NCBI RefSeq assembly: GCF_028737255.1
Contig: NZ_JAQZAN010000019.1
Location: 1 to 64,000, forward strand
Direction of reading: 5' to 3'
Length of the DNA stretch: 64,000 nucleotides
From: Actinomycetospora straminea
GTDB lineage: Bacteria > Actinomycetota > Actinomycetes > Mycobacteriales > Pseudonocardiaceae
The notes under the pieces are model-generated. The model was not told the origin of the DNA and did not search any database. It saw only the letters and a program-made list of their open reading frames with translations. How positions within the stretch are numbered: position 1 is the stretch's first letter; every line of letters begins with the position of its first letter. Shown piece after piece: positions 1 to 12,266 of this stretch. The position numbers and the translations under genes are program-made.

Positions 1-1193
1 CAGCCGGGCCAGGACGACGGGGGCCCGCCGGGTCCGGGCGGCGGACCGGTGGGGCCCTGGACACCCGGGGCGTTGACGGCGGCGAGGCGCGTGCGGACGA
101 CGGCGTCGAGGAGCTCGGCGTGCCAGTCGGGCCGGGGCGGGAGCGCGCCCCGCTCGGCCCGTGCGCGCAGGAACGCGAGCTCGGTGACGGCGTGCTGGTA
201 GTCCTCGACGGCGCGGGCAGCGGTGGCGCCGGCGCGGCGGTTGACCGCGCTCCGCCAGCGGCGCCGGCCGGCGAGGCTCGAGAGCAGCGGCACCTCGCTC
301 GGCGCGATCCAGCCCGCGGCGGCGAACCCCGGCATCTGGCGCGCGAGGACGTCGGCCTCCCGGCGGCGCTGCCACACGACGAGCCCGATCATCCCGGCGA
401 ACAGCGGCAGCATGATCAGCACGTAGACGCCGAAGAACCCGGCGCCCAGCTGCGTCGACGAGTTCCACAGCGCGTGCAGCATCACCGCGAGCACGTAGCC
501 GCCCAGCACCGCGGCGGTCCCGACCACCCGCGAGCGCGCCTGCGAGGCGATCCCGACGCCGATCCCGATCATCGCGGTGAACAGCGGGTGCGCGAACGGC
601 GAGAGCACCCCGCGCAGCACGAACGTCGCGAGCACCGCACCGCCGGGCGCGCCGTCGGCGGACTCGGCGAAGGCCCGGCCGAAGTAGATGATGTTCTCGG
701 TGAACGCGAACCCCGCGGCCGTGATCCCGGCGTAGACGACGCCGTCGACGATCCCGTCGAACTCGCGGCGCCGCACGAGCAGCAGGCCGACGACGAACGC
801 GCCCTTGACGAACTCCTCGACGAGCGGCGCCGAGATCACCGCGCCGACGACGTCGCCCTGTCCGCGTCCGAGCAGGAGCTCCGCGGCGATGATCGCGCTG
901 GAGTTGATGACGACCGCGACCAGGGCCGACAGCCCCGCGCCCCACAGGAACGCGCCGAGCAGCAGGCGGGGCGGCTCGGGCTCGAAGCGGTCGATCCACA
1001 GGAAGGCCGCGACGACGGGCGCGACCGGCACGAGCGCGAGGACGACGCCGACGACCACCCCGACCGCGCCGATCTCGGTGCTCGCGAGCCCGATCGTGAT
1101 CAGCGCGCAGATGCCGAGGAGGATCAGGCCGAGCACCGGCCACACGAGCGTCCGGCGCTGCTGCGGCGCCAGGCGGACCGGAGGGGCGATCAC
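1..1193 (-). CDS. PrsW-family intramembrane metalloprotease (3' end outside window)
   Basis: Polytopic membrane protein read on the minus strand from a GTG at 1193 and still open at base 1, so the C-terminus is missing. The PrsW (CPBP-like) signature is visible: EExxK as VEEFVKG at residues 125-131, FTEN at 164-167, a conserved His in SPFAHP near 202 and HALWN at 240-244, all in hydrophobic helices. PrsW of Bacillus performs site-1 cleavage of an anti-sigma factor; the substrate here is unknown. The last visible part is soluble and ends in a Pro/Gly-rich tail. It lies downstream of the DUF6779 gene, separated by a palindromic repeat copy. The ribosome site before the GTG is weak, so the start is tentative. 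Confidence 0.88.
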   Translation of the reverse strand, partial: MIAPPVRLAPQQRRTLVWPVLGLILLGICALITIGLASTEIGAVGVVVGVVLALVPVAPVVAAFLWIDRFEPEPPRLLLGAFLWGAGLSALVAVVINSSAIIAAELLLGRGQGDVVGAVISAPLVEEFVKGAFVVGLLLVRRREFDGIVDGVVYAGITAAGFAFTENIIYFGRAFAESADGAPGGAVLATFVLRGVLSPFAHPLFTAMIGIGVGIASQARSRVVGTAAVLGGYVLAVMLHALWNSSTQLGAGFFGVYVLIMLPLFAGMIGLVVWQRRREADVLARQMPGFAAAGWIAPSEVPLLSSLAGRRRWRSAVNRRAGATAARAVEDYQHAVTELAFLRARAERGALPPRPDWHAELLDAVVRTRLAAVNAPGVQGPTGPPPGPGGPPSSWPG

Positions 1194-1250
1194 CCTGCCG
1201 GAGGGTAACGACCCGCGAGCCGGAGGGCCCGCCCACGGGTGGCGGGCGTG

Positions 1251-1303
1251 GTGATCAACGGGGACTCCGAACGCCTAGAGGCAGCGAACGGCGCGTTCGC
1301 TGC
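1251..1303 (-). repeat. TAGA double-hairpin repeat, copy 1
   Basis: Contains the hairpin GCAGCGAAC-GGCGC-GTTCGCTGC at 1281-1303 next to the spacer CCTAGAG. The first hairpin is degenerate here. The 16 bases from 1251 (GTGATCAACGGGGACT) are also present at copy 6. It follows the stop of the DUF6779 gene and has the same orientation relative to that gene as the other copies have to theirs. Confidence 0.8.
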
Positions 1304-1324
1304 GAATCGGGTCGCCGGCGCCGC

Positions 1325-2257
1325 TCAGGGGTCGCGGCGCCGACGCCCCACCGTGCCGCCCGAGGCGGCGTGGGCGGCGAGGAGCTCGGCCACCGTGCGG
1401 CCGCCGGACGGGGCGTCGGCCGCCGGCGCGCGGCGGGAGCGGCGGTCGTCGGGCTCGTCGGCCGGCGCCGGGGGCTCCGGGAGGGTCTCGTAGCCGGCGG
1501 AGCGCACGTACTGGTCGACGAACGAGCCGGCGTCCAGCACCGACGGGTCGGACGGCGGGCCGTCGCTCGCGGGCGGCGGCGCCGGGCGCAGGGGCCGGGC
1601 CGTGTGCTCGGTGGGCGGCTCGACGCGGCCCCGCGGCGACGAACCGGCGGTGCGCGGCGCGGGTGCCGAGGGCAGGGACGGGCGCCGGGGCGCGGGCGGC
1701 GGGACCGGCGGTCCGGACGGCACGCGCGCCTGCGGGCCCGAGTCGCCGACGACCCGCAGGCGCGGGCCCCGGGGCCGCGGCGGGCCGGCGGGCGCGGCCG
1801 GGACGCCCACCGACTGCAGCGTCACGGCGTCGGCCTGGCGGCGCGTGCGGTCGAGCTCGTCGCGCAGGGACGCGACCTCCTCGCGGGCCCGGTCGGCGGT
1901 CTGCTCGGCCTCCTCGCGGGCGGCGACCTCGCGCGCCACCCGCCGGTCGAGGTCGCGGTGCAGGGCGGCGACCCGCTCCTCGGCCTCGTCCTCGGCCGCG
2001 GCGCGCCCCTCCTCGGCCTCGCGGGCCTCCTCGGCGATCTCGGCGAGCTCGGCGTCGCTGCGCCCCCGGCGCGCGAGCACGAGCACCACGAGCACCGCGG
2101 CCCAGAGCGCCGCCACGACGGCCAGGCGGAGCCAGCGGGCGTCGTCGGCGAGCACCACCGCCGCGCCGGCGGTCACGGCGAGCACGCCCGCGGCGCTCAG
2201 CAGCACGGCGCGTCGGCCGTCGGGGCCGGCGCGTCCGACCCCGTCCGGGGTGCTCAT
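1325..2257 (-). CDS. DUF6779-like membrane coiled-coil protein
   Basis: 310 residues from ATG at 2257. Two hydrophobic helices (about residues 17-36 and 44-62) are followed by a charged alpha-helical stretch rich in Glu, Arg and Ala (about 65-145, likely coiled coil), then a long Pro-rich linker and a short conserved-looking C-terminus (SFVDQYVRSAGYE). Position after folK and DUF3180 matches Rv3604c of M. tuberculosis, on which the family call mainly rests. Function unknown; an envelope or division-associated role is only a guess. The long N-terminal extension possible upstream of the ATG is Arg-rich and looks non-coding. Confidence 0.75.
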   Translation of the reverse strand: MSTPDGVGRAGPDGRRAVLLSAAGVLAVTAGAAVVLADDARWLRLAVVAALWAAVLVVLVLARRGRSDAELAEIAEEAREAEEGRAAAEDEAEERVAALHRDLDRRVAREVAAREEAEQTADRAREEVASLRDELDRTRRQADAVTLQSVGVPAAPAGPPRPRGPRLRVVGDSGPQARVPSGPPVPPPAPRRPSLPSAPAPRTAGSSPRGRVEPPTEHTARPLRPAPPPASDGPPSDPSVLDAGSFVDQYVRSAGYETLPEPPAPADEPDDRRSRRAPAADAPSGGRTVAELLAAHAASGGTVGRRRRDP

Positions 2258-2328
2258 CGCTGCAGGATAGCGAGCCGCCGGCGCCGCCCCCCGCCCCCCG
2301 CGCTCCGGGGCCGGCGCCGCGACGTCCG

Positions 2329-2811
2329 TCACGACCGGCGGTCGCGCGCGTCCCGGCCGAGGTCGCCGCCGGGGTCGTCCGGGGTGCGCAGGCTGTGCTC
2401 GAGCCAGAGGCCGGCGCCGACGAGGACCGCCGACCCGATCGCGCCGACGACCGCGCTCGCGGTGTCCGCCCCCGCGGCGTCGACCCGACCGCTCAGGGGC
2501 AGCACGTAGGCGAGCAGCCCGAGCCACGCGCCGCCGACCAGCGCCCCGGCCAGCGACGACGCCTTCGCCAGCGCCACGGCCCTCGCGGCGGCCAGCGCGT
2601 CGACGGGGCGCGCCCCGGGCCGGCGCCGGATGCGGGCGCGCAGGACGAACGCCAGCACGAGCTCCGCGATCCCGAGCACCAGCGGGGTCAGCCCGGCGAG
2701 CAGCGGCAGCGGCGGCAGCTCCCCGTACGCCGCCTGCACGAGCACGTTGACGGCGAGGCCCGCGGCCACGGCCGCGACGAGCAGCAGCGAGGGGCTGGTG
2801 CGCGTCCTCAC
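2329..2811 (-). CDS. DUF3180 family membrane protein
   Basis: 160 residues, start GTG 2811 overlapping the folK stop (GTGA), so probably translationally coupled. Hydrophobic profile gives about four membrane helices, for example LLLVAAVAAGLAVNVLVQAA near the N-terminus and SAVVGAIGSAVLVGAGLWLE near the C-terminus, with an Arg-rich loop (RARIRRRPGARP) between. DUF3180 proteins commonly follow folK in actinobacteria (Rv3605c). No function is established. It is the second-last gene of the run that begins with ftsH/folE. Confidence 0.85.
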   Translation of the reverse strand: MRTRTSPSLLLVAAVAAGLAVNVLVQAAYGELPPLPLLAGLTPLVLGIAELVLAFVLRARIRRRPGARPVDALAAARAVALAKASSLAGALVGGAWLGLLAYVLPLSGRVDAAGADTASAVVGAIGSAVLVGAGLWLEHSLRTPDDPGGDLGRDARDRRS

Positions 2812-3305
2812 AGCACCGCCTCCTCCCGCCGCACGCCCGCGCGCTCCTCGGCGGGGAGCGCGGCGAGGAGGTCCGCGACCCGTCCGAGCCCGGCGACCTC
2901 GGCGTCCGGGTCGACGTCGAGCCACGGCACGAGGACGAAGGCGCGCTCGTGGGCGCGCGGGTGCGGGAGGGTGAGCGCGGGGTCGGCGCTCGTCGTGCCG
3001 TCCACGTCGAGGACGTCGACGTCCAACGTCCGCGGGCCCCAGCGCACGTCGCGGGTCCGGCCGGCGCGGCTCTCGGCGGCGCGGGCGCGGGCGAGCCAGG
3101 ACCAGGGCTTCGCGTCGGGGTCCTCGGCGACGACGACCGCGTTGAGGAAGTCGTCCTGCTCGACCCCGCCCCACGGCGCCGTCGCGTAGACGGGCGAGAC
3201 GGCGACGATCCGCGCGCCGGCCGCCCGCAGCGTCGCCACGGCCCCGCGGAGGTTGGCGGCGCGGTCGCCGATGTTCGAGCCCAGCGACAGCACCGCGCGG
3301 CTCAC
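2808..3305 (-). CDS. folK: 2-amino-4-hydroxy-6-hydroxymethyldihydropteridine diphosphokinase
   Basis: 165 residues, the usual length for HPPK. It transfers pyrophosphate from ATP to 6-hydroxymethyl-7,8-dihydropterin, the step before dihydropteroate synthase. Motifs: [10 protein letters not shown] at 7-16, the [17 protein letters not shown] segment containing the Asp pair (DVDVLD) that binds Mg-ATP, and [15 protein letters not shown]. The start is GTG 3305, overlapping the folB stop by GTGA; its own stop overlaps DUF3180 in the same way. Cytoplasmic enzyme in a tightly packed folate operon. Confidence 0.97.
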   Translation of the reverse strand: MSRAVLSLGSNIGDRAANLRGAVATLRAAGARIVAVSPVYATAPWGGVEQDDFLNAVVVAEDPDAKPWSWLARARAAESRAGRTRDVRWGPRTLDVDVLDVDGTTSADPALTLPHPRAHERAFVLVPWLDVDPDAEVAGLGRVADLLAALPAEERAGVRREEAVL

Positions 3306-3679
3306 GCCCGGCTCCGCTCCCGCCGCACCGTCACCGCGACGTCGTCGAACGGCACCGTGATCGGCGCCTCGGGCTTGTGCAGCGTGACCTCGACGGCGGC
3401 GACGCGCCCGTCCGCGAGGACCCCGTCGGCCACCTCGCCGGCCACCGCCTCGATGAGCTGCCGCGGCGGCCCGGCGACGACGGCGGCCGCGCGCTCGGCG
3501 AGCGTGCCGTAGTCGACGGTGTCGGCGAGGTCGTCGGACGCGGCGGCGGCGGCGAGGTCGACCTCGAGGACCAGGTCGAGGACGAAGTCCTGGCCGTCGC
3601 GGCGCTCGTGGTCGAACACGCCGTGGTGCCCGCGGACCCGCAGGCCACGCAGGGCGATGCGGTCGGGTGGCGAGCTCAC
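3302..3679 (-). CDS. folB: Dihydroneopterin aldolase
   Basis: 125 residues. Splits 7,8-dihydroneopterin to 6-hydroxymethyl-dihydropterin and glycolaldehyde. Family features are visible: [19 protein letters not shown] near the N-terminus (the HHGVxxxER type motif with the catalytic Glu), [10 protein letters not shown] in the middle, [12 protein letters not shown], and [10 protein letters not shown] with the catalytic Lys. GTG 3679 overlaps the folP stop (GTGA). Same operon as folE, folP and folK. Confidence 0.96.
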   Translation of the reverse strand: MSSPPDRIALRGLRVRGHHGVFDHERRDGQDFVLDLVLEVDLAAAAASDDLADTVDYGTLAERAAAVVAGPPRQLIEAVAGEVADGVLADGRVAAVEVTLHKPEAPITVPFDDVAVTVRRERSRA

Positions 3680-4551
3680 GGCTCGATCTCCGCCGGCGAG
3701 GTGCCCCAGCTCCACGCCGCGGCCACCGCGACCGCGTCCAGCGAGGGCCCCACCTCGTGCACCCGCACGCCCCAGGCGCCGTTGGCCGCCGCGAGCGCGG
3801 ACACCGCCGCGGTGGCGACCTCGCGGCCGTCGGGTGGGCGGGGTGTGCCCTCGTCGTCGGCGAGCAGCGCGCCGAGGAACCGCTTGCGCGACGCCCCGAT
3901 CAGCACCGGGAAGCCGAGGCCGGTGAACACCGGCAGCTTGCGCAGGAGCGTCCAGTTGTGCGCCGCGGTCTTCGCGAACCCGAGCCCGGGGTCGAGGACC
4001 AGCAGCGACGGGTCGACGCCGGCGAGCACCGCCCGGTCGACCTGCTCGACCATCTCGGCGCGCACCTCGCCCACCACGTCCTCGTAGGAGGCGAGCTCGG
4101 TCATCCGGTTGCTCGGCCCGCGCCAGTGCATGATCACCCAGGGCACGCCGGCCTCGGCGACCGTGCGGGCCATGTGCGGGTCGGCGAGCCCGCCGGAGAC
4201 GTCGTTGATCATCGTGGCACCGGCCTCGACGGCCGCGGCGGCGACGGCGGCGCGGGTGGTGTCGACGCTGACGCGCACCCCGGCGGCCACGAGGTCGCGG
4301 ATCACGGGCACCACGCGCTGCGTCTCGGTCTCCGCGTCGATCCGCTCCGCCCCGGGGCGGGTGGACTCGCCGCCCACGTCGACGAGGTCGGCGCCGCGCC
4401 CGTGCAGCGCGACGCCGTGGGCGACCGCGTGGTCGCGGTCGAGCCAGCGCCCGCCGTCGGAGAACGAGTCGGGCGTGACGTTGAGGACGCCCATGACGAC
4501 GCAGCGGCCGGGGTCGGGCAGGGCGTGCGACGGCCCGGGAGGCGCGCCCAC
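3676..4551 (-). CDS. folP: Dihydropteroate synthase
   Basis: 291 residues, TIM-barrel DHPS that joins p-aminobenzoate to the pterin pyrophosphate; the sulfonamide target. Signatures: [16 protein letters not shown] at about 19-34, [16 protein letters not shown], a conserved [17 protein letters not shown], and GASRKRFLG near the C-terminus. Start GTG 4551 lies 3 bp after the folE stop. The presence of all residues of these motifs argues for the functional FolP1 type rather than the divergent FolP2 paralogue. Confidence 0.97.
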   Translation of the reverse strand: MGAPPGPSHALPDPGRCVVMGVLNVTPDSFSDGGRWLDRDHAVAHGVALHGRGADLVDVGGESTRPGAERIDAETETQRVVPVIRDLVAAGVRVSVDTTRAAVAAAAVEAGATMINDVSGGLADPHMARTVAEAGVPWVIMHWRGPSNRMTELASYEDVVGEVRAEMVEQVDRAVLAGVDPSLLVLDPGLGFAKTAAHNWTLLRKLPVFTGLGFPVLIGASRKRFLGALLADDEGTPRPPDGREVATAAVSALAAANGAWGVRVHEVGPSLDAVAVAAAWSWGTSPAEIEP

Positions 4552-4554
4552 TCC

Positions 4555-5214
4555 TCAGCCGCTCCGGATGAGGCCGAGGGCCTCCGCCCGCGAGCTCGCC
4601 GACGACTTGAGGATGCCGCGCACCGCCGACGTCGTGGTGCGCGCGCCGGGCTTGCGGACCCCGCGCGCGGACATGCACTGGTGCTCGGCGTCGATCACCA
4701 CGAGGGCGCCCCGGGTGTCGAGGCGCGACTCGAGGGCGTCGGCGACCTGGCTCGTCAGGCGCTCCTGCACCTGCGGGCGACGGGCGTAGAGGTCGACGAG
4801 CCGCGCGAGCTTGCTCAGGCCGGTGACCAGGCCCTTCGACCCCGGGATGTACGCGACGTGCGCGACCCCGTGGAAGGGCAGCAGGTGGTGCTCGCACATC
4901 GAGAACAGCGGGATGTCGCGCACGAGCACGAGCTCCTCGTGGCCCTCGTCGAAGGTGCGCTCGAGCACCTCGGCCGGGTCGGCGCGCAGCCCCGCGAACA
5001 GCTCCTGATAGGCCCGCGCGACGCGCGCCGGCGTCTCGCGCAGGCCCTCGCGGTCCGGGTCCTCGCCGATGGCCAGCAGCAGCTCGCGCACGGCCGCCTC
5101 GGCGCGCGGGGTGTCGAATCCCGGCCACTCCGGGGCCACCGCCGTGCCGACCGGGCCGCCGGCGCCGTCGTCGGTGGGGCGGACCCGGTCGCCGTCCAGT
5201 TCCTGAGCCGTCAC
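4555..5214 (-). CDS. folE: GTP cyclohydrolase I
   Basis: 219 residues, first enzyme of pterin synthesis (GTP to dihydroneopterin triphosphate). Zinc and active-site motifs are present: [12 protein letters not shown] (Cys and His zinc ligands), [10 protein letters not shown], and [15 protein letters not shown] (second zinc Cys). The first 30 residues are acidic and variable as in other actinobacteria. Start GTG 5214 follows a clear GAGGGAG ribosome site. It follows ftsH by 60 bp and leads the folE-folP-folB-folK series. Confidence 0.97.
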   Translation of the reverse strand: MTAQELDGDRVRPTDDGAGGPVGTAVAPEWPGFDTPRAEAAVRELLLAIGEDPDREGLRETPARVARAYQELFAGLRADPAEVLERTFDEGHEELVLVRDIPLFSMCEHHLLPFHGVAHVAYIPGSKGLVTGLSKLARLVDLYARRPQVQERLTSQVADALESRLDTRGALVVIDAEHQCMSARGVRKPGARTTTSAVRGILKSSASSRAEALGLIRSG

Positions 5215-5274
5215 GTCTCCCTCGCGGTCTTCCTCGACCGGCCGGCCCCCGCCGCGCGGGGTGCGCCGGCCTCC

Positions 5275-7863
<2,589 letters not shown>

Positions 7864-8033
7864 GCGGTTGCGGCCTCCAGGCGGCCCTCGACCCTCCCCG
7901 GGTGGACCCTGCGGTCGGTGTCTGTCGTCTCGGCTCGGGGTCCGCGCACGCACGGACGTCCGTGGGGCCCTGATCTGCTCAATGTACCCCGCTGGCCCGA
8001 CGGCGGTCCGGGCGCGCGTGAGCGGTCCGGACG

Positions 8034-9599
8034 TCAGCGCCGGCGGCGCGCCGTCCCGAACAGGCCGCGGCTGATCTCGCGCCCGAGCTGGCTGGCCAGC
8101 GAGCGGACGAAGGACTTGACCACGGGGTTGCTCGCGGCCTTCTCCAGGAAGCCCGGGCCCTCGTCCTGCGCGGGCGGCGGGGCCTGCGGCGGCGCCACCT
8201 GCGGGGGCTGACCCGCCGGCACGGGCTCGGCGGGGGCCGGCGCGCCCGTCGCCCCGGTGGCGGCCGAGAGCTTCTCGTAGGCCGACTCCCGGTCGACGGC
8301 CTGCCCGTACTTCGGCCACAGCGGCGAGGCCTGCGCCGCCTCGGTGACCGCGGGCTCGCCGATCGCCGCCATCAGCGAGCGCGGCGCCCGCACCCGCGTC
8401 CACGCCACCGGCGTCGGCGCCCCGCGCTCGGAGAGCACGGTGACGATCGCCTCGCCGGTGCCGAGCGAGGTCAGCGAGGTCTCGATGTCGTAGACCGCCG
8501 ACTTCGGGTAGGTGCGCGCCGTGCGCGTCAGCGCCTTCTGGTCGTCCGGGGTGAACGCCCGCAGCGCGTGCTGCACCCGCGCGCCGAGCTGCGAGAGCAC
8601 GTCGTTGGGCACGTCGGTGGGCTGCTGGGTGCAGAAGAAGACGCCGACGCCCTTGGAGCGGATCAGCTTGACCGTCTGCTCGATCCGGTCGAGGAACGCC
8701 TTCGACGCGTCGGTGAACAGCAGGTGGGCCTCGTCGAAGAAGAAGACGAGCTTGGGCTTCTCGACGTCGCCGGCCTCGGGCAGGTCCTCGAAGAGCTCGG
8801 CGAGCAGCCACATGAGGAACGTCGAGTACAGCGTCGGGTCGGCCTGCTGGTCGGCGAGCTCGAGCAGCGTCACCCGGCCCGTCCCGTCGGGCTCGACGAC
8901 GAGCAGGTCGGCGGGCTCGAACTCGGGCTCGCCGAAGAACTCGTCGCCGCCGCGGGCCTCGAGGTTGACCAGCGCGCGCAGGATGACGCCGGCCGTCGAC
9001 GACGACACCCCGCCGATGCCCTTGAGCTCGGCCTTGCCCTCGTCGGAGAGCAGGTGCTGGATCACCGAGCGCAGGTCCTTGGTGTCCAGCAGGGCGAGGC
9101 CCTTCCGGTCGGCCCAGTGGAAGATCAGGCCGAGGGTGGACTCCTGGGTCTCGTTGAGGCCCAGCACCTTGGCCAGCAGGATCGGCCCGAAGCCCGTCAT
9201 CGTCGCGCGCACCGGCACCCCGATGCCCTGCCCGAGCGACAGGAACTGCACGGGGAAGGCGGTGGGTGCCCAGTCGTCGCCGGTGTCGGTGGCGCGCTGG
9301 GTGACGCGGTCGTTCTGCTCGCCCGGGCGCGCGAGACCCGACAGGTCGCCCTTGATGTCCGCGAGGAGCACCGGCACCCCGTGCGCCGAGCACTGCTCGG
9401 CGAGGTTCTGCAGGGTCTTCGTCTTGCCGGTGCCGGTCGCGCCGGCGACCAGGCCGTGCCGGTTCAGCGTCGCGAAAGGGATCCGGACCCTCGCCGTCGG
9501 GTCGACGGTCCCGTCGACGACGACGGTCCCGATCTCGAGGGCCGCGCCCTCGGTCGCGTACCCGGCGGCGATCTCTGCAGCAGCACCCTGGTCGGCCAC
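8034..9599 (-). CDS. HerA-like/DUF853 P-loop ATPase
   Basis: 521 residues, GTG start at 9599. Walker A GATGTGKT at 53-60, an [11 protein letters not shown] segment after it, Walker [12 protein letters not shown] near 275-285, and a sensor-like [15 protein letters not shown]. This is the DUF853 branch of the FtsK-HerA family (YjgR of E. coli), cytoplasmic DNA-translocase-like ATPases of unknown role. The last 90 residues are Pro/Ala-rich then basic ([18 protein letters not shown]-like). No nuclease partner such as NurA lies next to it, so it is more likely a housekeeping protein than part of a HerA-NurA or defence module. Confidence 0.85.
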   Translation of the reverse strand: MADQGAAAEIAAGYATEGAALEIGTVVVDGTVDPTARVRIPFATLNRHGLVAGATGTGKTKTLQNLAEQCSAHGVPVLLADIKGDLSGLARPGEQNDRVTQRATDTGDDWAPTAFPVQFLSLGQGIGVPVRATMTGFGPILLAKVLGLNETQESTLGLIFHWADRKGLALLDTKDLRSVIQHLLSDEGKAELKGIGGVSSSTAGVILRALVNLEARGGDEFFGEPEFEPADLLVVEPDGTGRVTLLELADQQADPTLYSTFLMWLLAELFEDLPEAGDVEKPKLVFFFDEAHLLFTDASKAFLDRIEQTVKLIRSKGVGVFFCTQQPTDVPNDVLSQLGARVQHALRAFTPDDQKALTRTARTYPKSAVYDIETSLTSLGTGEAIVTVLSERGAPTPVAWTRVRAPRSLMAAIGEPAVTEAAQASPLWPKYGQAVDRESAYEKLSAATGATGAPAPAEPVPAGQPPQVAPPQAPPPAQDEGPGFLEKAASNPVVKSFVRSLASQLGREISRGLFGTARRRR

Positions 9600-9618
9600 G
9601 GGGGCAGGCTAGCGGGGG

Positions 9619-10305
9619 TCAGGAACCGGCGGGCACGTCGACGCGGACCGCGGTGATCGCGCCGTCGGCGCCGCGCTCGGCGTGCACCGTGACCTGCTGG
9701 CCCACCCGCAGCCCGGCGGGCCCGTCGGGGCGGGGCACCGCGACGCTCGTCCCGGCCGTCGTGCGCAGCGGGGTGAGCGTTCCGTCGCCGGCCCGGACGG
9801 TGACGATCGGGAACCCGCCGCCGGTGGGCTGGACGGACTCGACGACGCCGAGCACGTCGGGCACCGAGCCCGGCCCCGTGTCCGGCGCCGTCACCCGGCC
9901 GATGAGGGCCCCGAGCGCCACGCACACCACGGCGCCGAGCACGAGCAGCAGGATCCTCGTTGACCGCGCCAGGCCGGGCCGGCGCAGCCGCGTCGCGAGG
10001 TCGATGTCGTCCACGGGCCGGTCGAGCACCGTCGCGGCGTGGTCCGCCTGGGTGCGGTCCTCGTGCGCGCGCTCCGGGTCGGGGCGCGGGTCGGTCCGCT
10101 GGTCGGGGGCCTGGTCGGGGCCCTGGCCGCGCGGCGGCGGGTCGGAGCGGCGGGCCGGCGGCGGGGGCACCGGGAACTGCTCGGTCTCGGCGGCGTCGCC
10201 GCGGCTCGGGGACGTCTCCACCGCGCGGGTGTCGGTGTCCGACGGGTCGTCGGTCGCCGGGCCGGTCTGTCCGGACTGGCCGGACGGGTCGGATGGCTGG
10301 GTCAC
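9619..10305 (-). CDS. Single-pass membrane protein with small C-terminal beta domain
   Basis: 228 residues, not recognised as a named family. About 115 residues of acidic/Pro-rich cytoplasmic sequence precede one TM helix (ILLLVLGAVVCVALGALIGRV, about 119-138). The outer part is about 85 residues with alternating hydrophobics (VVESVQPTGGGFPIVTVRAG, VGQQVTVHAERG), reminiscent of a small OB or beta-barrel domain. GTG 10305 is preceded by a strong GGGAGGA site. It sits between the HerA-like gene and the macB-like permease; a link to either is not shown by sequence. Confidence 0.75.
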   Translation of the reverse strand: MTQPSDPSGQSGQTGPATDDPSDTDTRAVETSPSRGDAAETEQFPVPPPPARRSDPPPRGQGPDQAPDQRTDPRPDPERAHEDRTQADHAATVLDRPVDDIDLATRLRRPGLARSTRILLLVLGAVVCVALGALIGRVTAPDTGPGSVPDVLGVVESVQPTGGGFPIVTVRAGDGTLTPLRTTAGTSVAVPRPDGPAGLRVGQQVTVHAERGADGAITAVRVDVPAGS

Positions 10306-10324
10306 GAGGTCCTCCCGGGGGTCC

Positions 10325-11536
10325 TCACTCGCGGCGCAGGGCCTCGATGGGTCGCAGGCGGGCGGCGCGGCGGGCGGGGTAGGCGCCGAAGAAGATGCCG
10401 ATGGCGGCCGAGACCCCGACCGCCGCGACGACGGCCGAGGGCAGCACCACCGGCCGGAAGTCGCCGAGCGGCACGAGCGTGCCGGCGTAGCCCACCGCCA
10501 CGCCGAGCACGCCGCCGACCACGCTCAGGATGATCGACTCGACGAGGAACTGGCCGAGGATGGCCGACGGCGGGGCGCCGAGGGCCTTGCGGATGCCGAT
10601 CTCGCGGGTCCGCTCGGTGACGGACACGAGCATGATGTTGGTGATCCCGATGCCGCCGACCACCAGCGAGATCGCCGCGATCGCCGCGAGGAGCAGGGTG
10701 AACGCGCCGAGGGTGTCGTCGAGGACGTCGGCGAGCTGGCGCGCCGAGAGCACCTGGTAGTCGCGGTTGTCGGGGACGTCGATGCCGTGCCGGCGGTCGA
10801 GGATCGAGTTGATCTCGCTCTCGGCCGCCGCCTGGGCCTCGGTGGACCGTGCCTGGACGACGATCTGGGTGAGGTCGCCGAACCCGGTCAACGAGCCCTG
10901 GACCGCCGTCAGCGGCGCGAGCACGTTCTCGTCGGGGTTGGACAGGCCCTGCCCCTGCCCGGCCGGCGCGAGCGTCCCGATGACGTCGAAGGGCACCCCG
11001 CGCACCAGCACGTCCTGGCCCACGGGGTCGGAGCCGACGCCGAAGAGGTCGTCGGCGACCGTGCGGCCGAGCAGGATGACCTTGCGCCCCGCCGTCACGT
11101 CGGCCTCGGTGTAGACGCGGCCCGTCCCGAGCTGGATGTTGGCGCCCGGGAAGTACGACGGCGTGCTGCCGATGATCGTGGCGTCGGTGCGCGCCCGCCC
11201 CGCCTCCACCGTCGTGCCCTGCAGCGAGACCACCGGCGACACCGACGCGACGTCCGGCGCGCCCTGCGGGTCGGCGAGCGCGCGCACGTCGCCCTGGGTC
11301 AGCGGGCGGCCGTCGGTGCCGGCGGTGTCGGGCGGCTGGCGCGGCAGGACGGTGATGCTGTTGGCGCCCAGGCCCGCGATCTGGCCCTGGATGTACTGCG
11401 ACGCCCCGTTGCCCAGCGCCGTGAGCAGGATGACCGCGGCGATGCCGATGATGATCCCGAGCATCGTCAGCAGCGAGCGCAGCCGGTTCGCGATGAGGCC
11501 GCGGACCGCGAACCGGATGATCTCGACGACGCTCAT
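10325..11536 (-). CDS. MacB/FtsX-type ABC transporter permease
   Basis: 403 residues. One N-terminal helix (about 21-43), a large extracytoplasmic MacB-type domain (about 45-275), and three C-terminal helices with the FtsX signature [16 protein letters not shown] after the first. It ends [16 protein letters not shown], typical of MacB permeases. With the ATPase and membrane-fusion-like protein upstream it forms a tripartite-style efflux operon; in a Gram-positive the outer-membrane part is absent and such systems export peptides or lipids, or act in mechanotransmission. Substrate unknown. Confidence 0.93.
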   Translation of the reverse strand: MSVVEIIRFAVRGLIANRLRSLLTMLGIIIGIAAVILLTALGNGASQYIQGQIAGLGANSITVLPRQPPDTAGTDGRPLTQGDVRALADPQGAPDVASVSPVVSLQGTTVEAGRARTDATIIGSTPSYFPGANIQLGTGRVYTEADVTAGRKVILLGRTVADDLFGVGSDPVGQDVLVRGVPFDVIGTLAPAGQGQGLSNPDENVLAPLTAVQGSLTGFGDLTQIVVQARSTEAQAAAESEINSILDRRHGIDVPDNRDYQVLSARQLADVLDDTLGAFTLLLAAIAAISLVVGGIGITNIMLVSVTERTREIGIRKALGAPPSAILGQFLVESIILSVVGGVLGVAVGYAGTLVPLGDFRPVVLPSAVVAAVGVSAAIGIFFGAYPARRAARLRPIEALRRE

Positions 11537-11543
11537 CGCTGGT

Positions 11544-12266
11544 TCACCGCCGCGCCCGCGCCTCGGTCAGGCGCCCGTCGCTGACCACCACGACCCGCTC
11601 CGCCCGCTCGGCCACCTCGTCGTCGTGGGTGATGAGCACGATCGTGCGGCCCGCCGCGTGCAGGCGGTCGAACAGGCCGAGGACGTCGCGGGTGCTCGCG
11701 GAGTCGAGATTGCCGGTCGGCTCGTCCGCGAGCAGCAGGGCCGGGGTGGTGACGAGCGCGCGCGCCACGGCGACACGCTGCTGCTGGCCGCCCGAGAGCT
11801 GGTTGGGGCGTTGGTCCTCGCGCCCCTGCAGGCCGACGAGCGAGAGCGCCGCCTGCGCCCGCTCGCGGCGCACCCGCCGGCCCACGCCCGCGTAGACCAG
11901 CGGGAGCTCGACGTTCGCGAGCGCCGACGTGCGCGGGATGAGGTTGAACGCCTGGAAGATGAAGCCGATCTGCCGGTTGCGCAGCACGGCCTGCTGGCGC
12001 TCGTCGAGGTCCGCGACGTCCAGGCCCTCGAGCAGGTAGCGCCCCGAGGTCGGGGCGTCGAGGCAACCGAGCATGTTGAGCAGCGTCGACTTGCCCGACC
12101 CCGACTGGCCGATGACCGCGACGTACTCCCCCCGGCGCACCGTCAGGTCGACGTCGCGCAGCGCGTGCACCGCGGTCTCCCCCGACCCGTAGACCTTGGA
12201 GAGCTTCCGGACGTCGAGGACGTGCGGGACCTGCTCGAGGGGCGCGGTGCCGGTGCCGGCGGTCAT
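11544..12266 (-). CDS. MacB-type ABC transporter ATP-binding protein
   Basis: 240 residues, LolD/MacB-type ATPase. Walker [10 protein letters not shown] at about 53-61, Q-loop [10 protein letters not shown], signature [15 protein letters not shown], Walker [14 protein letters not shown], and H-loop [12 protein letters not shown] 12264-12266 overlaps the stop of the adaptor gene (ATGA) and the permease starts 8 bp after it, so the three genes are one transcription and translation unit. It energises the neighbouring permease at the cytoplasmic membrane face. Confidence 0.95.
   Translation of the reverse strand: MTAGTGTAPLEQVPHVLDVRKLSKVYGSGETAVHALRDVDLTVRRGEYVAVIGQSGSGKSTLLNMLGCLDAPTSGRYLLEGLDVADLDERQQAVLRNRQIGFIFQAFNLIPRTSALANVELPLVYAGVGRRVRRERAQAALSLVGLQGREDQRPNQLSGGQQQRVAVARALVTTPALLLADEPTGNLDSASTRDVLGLFDRLHAAGRTIVLITHDDEVAERAERVVVVSDGRLTEARARR

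Noticed and set aside
120-1208. Plus-strand frame opposite the PrsW gene
   Set aside because: Composition is Arg/Glu/His-rich without any domain; the minus strand encodes intact PrsW motifs.
8034-9599. HerA-NurA or HerA-Sir2 defence module
   Set aside because: No nuclease or SIR2 partner lies adjacent; the DUF853 family is a common housekeeping type.
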